From Alphaproteobacteria bacterium (GTDB lineage Bacteria > Pseudomonadota > Alphaproteobacteria > UBA2136 > UBA6156), in assembly GCA_027489415.1 (NCBI GenBank), contig JAIXZU010000045.1, positions 1 to 6,004 of the forward strand: a stretch of DNA of 6,004 bases, in the 5' to 3' direction. Position numbers and translations under genes: made by a program. Positions 5,460 through 6,004 of this stretch are shown here, piece after piece. Below the pieces are notes generated by a model that was given only the letters and a program-made list of their open reading frames with translations, searched no databases and was not told the DNA's origin. How positions within the stretch are numbered: position 1 is the stretch's first letter; every line of letters begins with the position of its first letter.

Positions 5460-6004
5460 CCACGATACATCACAATCCACGGCCTTCTTAAGCAACTGGA
5501 AACCGGGAGGGCCGTGGGTATTGACGGCCATCCACCCTGAACAACGAAATACCGAAACATGCACCTTCACAAAGTTGGATGAGGCGGCAGTTTGGATTGA
5601 GGACAAGCAGGGGATATGGAATCTCTATTTTAGCGTCAACCCATGCAAACGGGCGCTAAACAAAAAATCGGAGAAAGAGGATATAAGCCACTTGGCATGG
5701 CTCCACGTTGATGTTGACCCGCGAATCGGCGAGGACATCGAACGCGAGCGAGAAATGGCTCTTATAAAGCTTCGCGCTTTCAGTCCGGCTCCTTCTGTCA
5801 TCGTAGACAGCGGGGGTGGCTACCAAGCCTTCTGGCGTCTTGATGAAGCTGTACCACATACTCAAGCCAACACAGCAGAGCTAGAGGCTTACAATCGCTA
5901 CCTTGAAGTCACACTTGGCGGCGACCATTGCCACAACATAGACCGCATCATGCGCCTACCGGGAACCATGAATATGCCGGATGAGCGCAAACGCAAGAAG
6001 GGCC
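5449..6004 (+). CDS. RepB-type primase (archaeo-eukaryotic primase superfamily), 3' end outside the window
   Basis: The frame stays open to the last base, giving 185 residues with no stop. The protein should synthesise primers for replication of the excised element. Key motifs fit the RepB-like primase domain found in plasmids, satellites and integrative elements: a beta strand ending in HVDVD (86-90), with Asp88 and Asp90 as likely metal ligands; SGGGYQAFWRL (121-131); and NIDRIMRLPGTMN (163-175), whose Asp165 and Arg166 are probably also in the active site. The N-terminal 80 residues contain a strand-rich stretch as in relatives. GGAGG (5438-5442) stands six bases before the first of two adjacent ATGs (5449, 5452). 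I chose the first. The start overlaps the preceding gene by 11 bases. Relatives often carry a C-terminal helicase, which would lie past the window. Truncation here is due to the window edge, not mutation. Confidence 0.88.
   Translation, partial: MMPNHDTSQSTAFLSNWKPGGPWVLTAIHPEQRNTETCTFTKLDEAAVWIEDKQGIWNLYFSVNPCKRALNKKSEKEDISHLAWLHVDVDPRIGEDIEREREMALIKLRAFSPAPSVIVDSGGGYQAFWRLDEAVPHTQANTAELEAYNRYLEVTLGGDHCHNIDRIMRLPGTMNMPDERKRKKG

Larger units (their letters stand above)
2336..6004. mobile_element. Left part of a tRNA-Arg-integrated genomic element, truncated by the window
   Basis: The left limit is the displaced tRNA-Arg 3' half. The inside carries att-type repeats, a complete tyrosine integrase, an AlpA/excisionase-like regulator, two unknown small genes and a RepB-type primase, all on the plus strand. 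Gene content and order resemble P4-like satellites and small integrative mobilisable elements, which pair an integrase with an AlpA regulator and a primase. GC content changes sharply inside the element, suggesting a mosaic origin. The right end, cargo, and any helicase, relaxase or packaging genes are not in the window, so the exact class is open. Confidence 0.8.

Noticed and set aside
5656..5865. 69-codon minus-strand frame at the right edge
   Set aside because: It is antisense to the primase, whose HVDVD and SGGGYQAFW motifs fall in this stretch. No independent support.
1..6004. CRISPR array, insertion-sequence ends or toxin-antitoxin pair
   Set aside because: No regularly spaced repeats, no transposase or terminal inverted repeats, and neither small element gene has features that would support a toxin or antitoxin call.

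Overview
The window looks like bacterial, probably proteobacterial, chromosome carrying the left end of an integrated mobile element. The evidence is a full-length membrane chemoreceptor, Sec-type export, Shine-Dalgarno-led genes and a tRNA remnant with an encoded CCA end. I cannot name the genus. GC content varies sharply: by direct count it is about 68% at 3541-3600 (integrase) and about 37% at 4321-4380 (next gene), so the right-hand part is a mosaic.

Left flank (1-2335). A short promoter region leads to a methyl-accepting chemotaxis protein (160-1650). A gene for a small secreted protein with six cysteines and no recognised family (1706-2266) follows 55 bases later on the same strand. These read as host genes, although an older element in the same site cannot be excluded.

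Junction (2336-2380). On the minus strand lies the 3' half of a tRNA-Arg(CCG), running from the anticodon loop through the T arm to CCA. The 5' half is missing. This is the usual footprint of a tyrosine integrase that recombines in a tRNA gene, so I read it as one end of an integrated element. The intact tRNA-Arg should lie beyond the right edge of the window.

Element (2336 to past 6004). A gene-free stretch of about 400 bases holds repeated CCTTATTAAT-type motifs, in direct and inverted copies around a candidate promoter. These are likely integrase or excisionase arm sites. Then come a complete tyrosine integrase (2780-4036), an unknown 230-residue protein whose start overlaps the integrase gene by 74 bases (3963-4655), a probable terminator, a palindromic control region, an AlpA/excisionase-like helix-turn-helix protein (4751-5020), an unknown 139-residue protein (5040-5459), and the first 185 residues of a RepB-type primase of the archaeo-eukaryotic primase superfamily, cut by the window edge.

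Working together: the integrase inserts and excises the element, the AlpA-like protein probably controls excision or early transcription, and the primase probably supports replication of the excised form. This layout (integrase, AlpA, primase) fits a P4-like phage satellite or a small integrative mobilisable element. Any cargo or packaging genes that would decide between them lie outside the window. No defence system, CRISPR array or insertion sequence is visible.
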